From positions 1-62,230 of the forward strand of contig JARGPL010000008.1 of assembly GCA_029210175.1 (NCBI GenBank): a DNA stretch of 62,230 bases, given 5' to 3'. The DNA comes from Minwuia sp. (GTDB lineage Bacteria; Pseudomonadota; Alphaproteobacteria; Minwuiales; Minwuiaceae). The stretch's first letter is position 1. Every line of letters begins with the position of its first letter. A program made the position numbers and the translations under genes. The notes under the pieces were generated by a model that was not told where the DNA came from, did not search any database, and was given only the letters and a program-made list of their open reading frames with translations. Shown here in pieces: positions 59,681 through 62,230 of this stretch.

Positions 59681-59863
59681 ATGAGCTATTACGACAATGC
59701 GACCCTGATGGCCTTGAAACTGGGGCCCTGGCGGCCGGCTGAATCCGCAGATACGCCCCACCTGGCGGCGCCGCGCGGACGACCTGCCCGCCGGGTCGGG
59801 GGCAAGGCGCGCCGCTGGATCCTGCTCAGTCTGCCGGGCCGGACACCGCGCCCACCCGCCTGA
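59681..59863 (+). CDS. Small hypothetical protein (60 aa)
   Basis: ATG 59681 is preceded by GGAGGA with good spacing, and the product begins MSYYDNATLMALKLGPWRP. The rest is Arg/Pro-rich and basic (ARRVGGKARRWILL). No known family is recognised. It diverges from the WYL regulator across an operator-like repeat and would be under its control. Its 3' end overlaps the convergent CaiB gene by 38 bp. Confidence 0.5.
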   Translation: MSYYDNATLMALKLGPWRPAESADTPHLAAPRGRPARRVGGKARRWILLSLPGRTPRPPA

Positions 59864-61019
59864 GTTCCGCCACATCCGCATCACTGTACCCGGCTTCACG
59901 CAGGATCTCGTCCGTGTGCTGACCCAGCAGCGGCGCACCGGCACGATATTCAGGCACAGTGTCGCTGAATCGCGCCGCATTGCGTGCCTGCCGCATCGGC
60001 CCGGCAACCGGATGGGTATTCTCGGAGACGATACCACTCGCCTGCACCTGCGGGTGATTGATCATGTCCTTGCGGTGCAGCACTGGCGCACAGGGCACGC
60101 CAGCGGCTTCCAGCAGGTCCATCCATTCGTCCGTCGTGCGCTCAACCAGCACCGACTGGATCAGGGCCAGGCGTTCGTTGATATTCAGATCACGCAGCGC
60201 CGTCGTGGCAAAGCGCGGATCGTCGATCCATTCCGGGTGGCCGGTGGCCTCGGCCAGGGCCTTCCACTGGGGATTGGTCATGACGGCCACACTCATGTGC
60301 CCGTCCTTCGTCTCGTAGATCAGGTCGATGAAGCTGGCAGCGCGTTGCTGACTGACATCCTTGCCGACATAGGTCTGCCCCCCCATGTCCGACGACCAGA
60401 GAAATGCGACGACGGCATCCAGCATCGACAGGCGGACATGCTGCCCCTTGCCGGTCCTGGTGCGGGCCAGCAGGGCCGCAGTGATGGCCTGCGACGCTGT
60501 GATGGCCGTCAGCTTGTCAGGCAAAATGGTCCGCAACAGGCGCGGACGTTCCTCATCGGAACCGCCCTGCACGGAGGCAAGGCCTGACAGGGCCTGAATG
60601 ATCGGGTCATAGACGGGTTTGGCGGAAAACGGCCCCTTTTCCCCGAAGCCACTCAACGAGACATAGACAATGTCGGGACAGGCCGCGCGGATGTCATCTT
60701 CCCCCAGCCCCAGCCGCTCCATCACGCCGGGACGGAAATTCTGCACGAAGACATCGCAGTCCTTCGCCAGCCGCTTGATCAGTTCGACACCGCCCGGTGC
60801 CTTCAGATCGACCGCAATGGAGCGCTTGTTGCGGTTGTTGTTCAGGAAACTGGCGGACATGCCATTCATCTGATTTCCGGCGGCACGGGTGAAGTCCCCC
60901 TGCGTCGGCTCCACCTTGATCACGTCCGCCCCCTGATCCGCCAGGATCATGGTGCCAAAGGGGCCGGAAATGACCGCACTCAGATCAAGGATGCGAAATC
61001 CGTCGAGGGGTCCGGGCAT
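59826..61019 (-). CDS. CaiB/BaiF family CoA-transferase
   Basis: The 397-residue class III CoA-transferase begins with the family opening PLDGFRILDLSAVISGPFG and GADVIKVEPTQGD, and continues with FVQNFRPGVMERLGLG and SGFGEKGPFSAKPVYDP, the latter region carrying the family's catalytic aspartate. It moves CoA between carboxylic acids; substrates cannot be assigned. The start seems complete, but only 8 bp separate it from a possible IS terminus at 61027, and the ribosome site is weak (AGGGA far upstream). Its native promoter may have been displaced. Confidence 0.9.
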   Translation of the reverse strand: MPGPLDGFRILDLSAVISGPFGTMILADQGADVIKVEPTQGDFTRAAGNQMNGMSASFLNNNRNKRSIAVDLKAPGGVELIKRLAKDCDVFVQNFRPGVMERLGLGEDDIRAACPDIVYVSLSGFGEKGPFSAKPVYDPIIQALSGLASVQGGSDEERPRLLRTILPDKLTAITASQAITAALLARTRTGKGQHVRLSMLDAVVAFLWSSDMGGQTYVGKDVSQQRAASFIDLIYETKDGHMSVAVMTNPQWKALAEATGHPEWIDDPRFATTALRDLNINERLALIQSVLVERTTDEWMDLLEAAGVPCAPVLHRKDMINHPQVQASGIVSENTHPVAGPMRQARNAARFSDTVPEYRAGAPLLGQHTDEILREAGYSDADVAELRRVGAVSGPAD

Positions 61020-61026
61020 TTTCGTG

Positions 61027-61052
61027 TGTCTGTCCCTGTTGCAAGTGACTAG
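61027..61052 (-). mobile_element. Candidate 3' end of the interrupted second IS element
   Basis: If the IS481 element at 61053-62089 was inserted at the stop codon of another transposase (see 62090-62230), the rest of that older element should continue here. The segment starts TGTCTGTCCCTGTTGC, a plausible TG-type terminal repeat, and ends in CTAG. Only comparison with the element's other end can confirm this. Confidence 0.35.
61049..61052. repeat. CTAG target-site copy, left
   Basis: CTAG borders the IS481 element on the left; the matching copy is 62090-62093. IS481 elements are known to insert at CTAG. Confidence 0.7.
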
Positions 61053-62089
61053 TTGTGAGGTTTCATTAGGTTGTCCATCCGGGCGTTATCCGGGAAGCTG
61101 GTGTTGTGAAGCATCAACTGATCCAGGAGCGCCCGAATGAACATCCACAAGAATGCCCGCCTGACGCCGATCCGTCGAGCCGAACTTGTTGGTGCCGTGC
61201 TTGGTGACGGGCAATCCCTGACAGGAGCTGCTGTGTCCTTTGGTGTGACGCCGAAGACAGCCTCGAAGTGGGTGCGCCGGTTCATTGATGAAGGCAAAGA
61301 TGGCCTGCTGGATCGTTCTTCCAGACCACTTCGTCTGCACCGGCCGACGCCTGAGAAGGTCGTCCAACAGGTCATCGCTCTGCGTCGCCAACGCATGCAC
61401 GGCAAGCGCATCGCTTTCGAGACAGACGTCTCGCCCGCCACCGTCAGTCGTATCCTGAACCGCGCCGGTCTCAGCCGTATGCGCGATCTGGACCCACCCA
61501 CGGCGGTGCTGCGTTATGAGTACAGCCAGCCAGGTGCCATGATCCACCTGGACATCAAGAAACTCGGGCGGTTCGAGCGCACGGGACACCGCATCACCGG
61601 CGACAGAACCGGCCAGTCCAACAGCCGTGGCGTCGGCTGGGAGTATGTCCACGTGGCCATCGACGATCACAGCCGCATCGCAACGTCAGAGATATTGCCC
61701 AACGAGAAAGCGGTGGGTGCCATTGCTGCACTCACGTCTGCCATCACCTTCTATGAGCATCTTGGGATCAAGGTCGAGCGGGTCATGACGGACAATGGCA
61801 GTTGCTACATCTCCCATGACTTCGCCGACGCCTGTCGCGAGCTTGGCCTGAAGCACATCCGCACCAAACCCTACACGCCGCGCACCAACGGCAAAGCCGA
61901 ACGCTTCATCAAGACCGCCATCTATGAATGGGCCTACGCCCGCGCCTACGACACGTCAGATCAACGCGCTGCCGATCTGCCGCTATGGCTGCATTACTAC
62001 AATTGGCATCGACCACACGGCGGCATAAACTTCGTACCACCAATCCAGCGTCTCAAGACAAAGCGGAACAACCTATTGAGCATGCACAA
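61053..62089 (+). mobile_element. IS481-family insertion sequence, complete
   Basis: The element has terminal inverted repeats that agree at 15 of the first 21 positions counted from 61054 on the left and 62088 on the right: both begin TGTG and share TAGGTTGT further in, close to the ends of Bordetella IS481. CTAG stands on each side as the target duplication. One transposase fills the element. Length is close to 1.04 kb, normal for the family. Confidence 0.82.
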
Positions 62090-62093
62090 CTAG
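61137..62093 (+). CDS. IS481-family DDE transposase
   Basis: The 318 residues comprise a helix-turn-helix part (LTGAAVSFGVTPKTASKWVR), a linker, and an rve integrase core with D139 (MIHLDIKKLGR), D219 (VMTDNGSCY) and E255 (RTNGKAERFIKT). AGGAG at 61125-61129 serves ATG 61137. The reading frame runs through the right inverted repeat and stops at TAG 62091-62093, which lies in the flanking CTAG rather than in the element, so the target site supplies the stop codon. The gene looks intact. Confidence 0.93.
   Translation: MNIHKNARLTPIRRAELVGAVLGDGQSLTGAAVSFGVTPKTASKWVRRFIDEGKDGLLDRSSRPLRLHRPTPEKVVQQVIALRRQRMHGKRIAFETDVSPATVSRILNRAGLSRMRDLDPPTAVLRYEYSQPGAMIHLDIKKLGRFERTGHRITGDRTGQSNSRGVGWEYVHVAIDDHSRIATSEILPNEKAVGAIAALTSAITFYEHLGIKVERVMTDNGSCYISHDFADACRELGLKHIRTKPYTPRTNGKAERFIKTAIYEWAYARAYDTSDQRAADLPLWLHYYNWHRPHGGINFVPPIQRLKTKRNNLLSMHN
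62090..62093. repeat. CTAG target-site copy, right, shared stop
   Basis: CTAG is the right-hand target duplication. Being palindromic, it gives TAG on both strands: the stop of the plus-strand IS481 transposase (62091-62093) and of the minus-strand transposase (62092-62090). Confidence 0.75.
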
Positions 62094-62230
62094 ATGTTTG
62101 GTCCCGGAATGAGATGGTCTGGATGAACTCTGAACCTGTCGGGTTCTGATGTCCATTTTTCGTTGATGAATTCGAAGACGGTGAGCCCCCTGAGAGTCTT
62201 CAGGCGCTTTGCGAAGTTGTAGGCCTGCAG
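62090..62230 (-). CDS. Second IS481-family transposase, C-terminal part (5' end off window)
   Basis: The minus strand gives 46 residues from the window edge: LQAYNFAKRLKTLRGLTVFE, then KWTSEPDRF and a terminal HLIPGPNI before TAG. This is the common C-terminus of a different IS481-type transposase group (YNF-RRLKTLKGLTP-E, W---P-RF, PGLN-T). It differs from the neighbouring element's product, so the two ISs are not copies. The remainder lies beyond 62230. Confidence 0.8.
   Translation of the reverse strand: MQAYNFAKRLKTLRGLTVFEFINEKWTSEPDRFRVHPDHLIPGPNI

Overview
The window is GC-rich and densely coded, with alphaproteobacterial character throughout. It has a SAM-II riboswitch in front of a sulfhydrylase gene, a full-consensus CtrA box, clustered GANTC (CcrM) sites, a dnaG-rpoD pair, and the pobA-pcaDCHG layout of ring cleavage. 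A free-living, probably marine or soil member of the Rhodospirillales or a nearby order fits best; this placement is inferred from gene content only. Both edges lie inside insertion sequences (an IS5-type remnant at the left, an IS481-family element plus the tail of a second one at the right), so the window may be a contig bounded by repeats.

Layout: 1-2.9 kb holds an IS5 tail, a DUF2061 membrane protein, a membrane class III adenylate cyclase, a small unknown protein, a gene-free stretch rich in GANTC sites, and tRNA-Ala(CGC). 3-11 kb is housekeeping and DNA maintenance: a DapC-like aminotransferase, FtsK, a DUF1353 protein, YebC, and a DNA-repair ligase with its MBL-fold exonuclease. 11-20.9 kb carries aromatic and sulfur metabolism: pcaB, a possible cysteine-protease-fold protein, gamma-glutamyltransferase, a PAS_5 protein under a CtrA box, SAM-II-controlled metZ, then pcaG, pcaH, pcaC, pcaD and pobA on the minus strand with a divergent 4-HBT thioesterase. 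Together these would convert 4-hydroxybenzoyl-CoA or 4-hydroxybenzoate to 3-oxoadipate. 21-34.6 kb has three PhyH-type dioxygenases (one frameshifted), RuvX, a Na+/H+ antiporter with a cyclic-nucleotide-binding tail, AccA, an NtrC/LuxO-like regulator, a 3-hydroxyisobutyryl-CoA hydrolase, an FAH-family hydrolase, an omega-amino-acid transaminase and an epimerase-like reductase.

34.8-43.2 kb is a seven-gene minus-strand run (FAD oxidoreductase, enoyl-CoA hydratase, HMG-CoA lyase family, acyl-CoA dehydrogenase, MaoC hydratase, MmgE/PrpD, ADP-forming acyl-CoA synthetase) that looks like one catabolic operon for an unidentified short-chain or branched acid. 43.2-49.2 kb holds rpoD, dnaG, an SRAP-domain protein and argE.

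49.2-58.8 kb is the most system-like accessory region. A minus-strand arm encodes a Wza-type export lipoprotein, an outer-membrane beta-barrel and a secreted carbohydrate-binding-like protein. Facing away from it, a plus-strand arm encodes an NTP_transf_5 protein, an unknown 263-residue protein, a type I secretion ABC exporter with a degenerate C39-like domain, and its HlyD adaptor. 58.8-62.2 kb has a WYL regulator with repeated operator half-sites, a small ORF, a CaiB CoA-transferase, and the IS481 elements.
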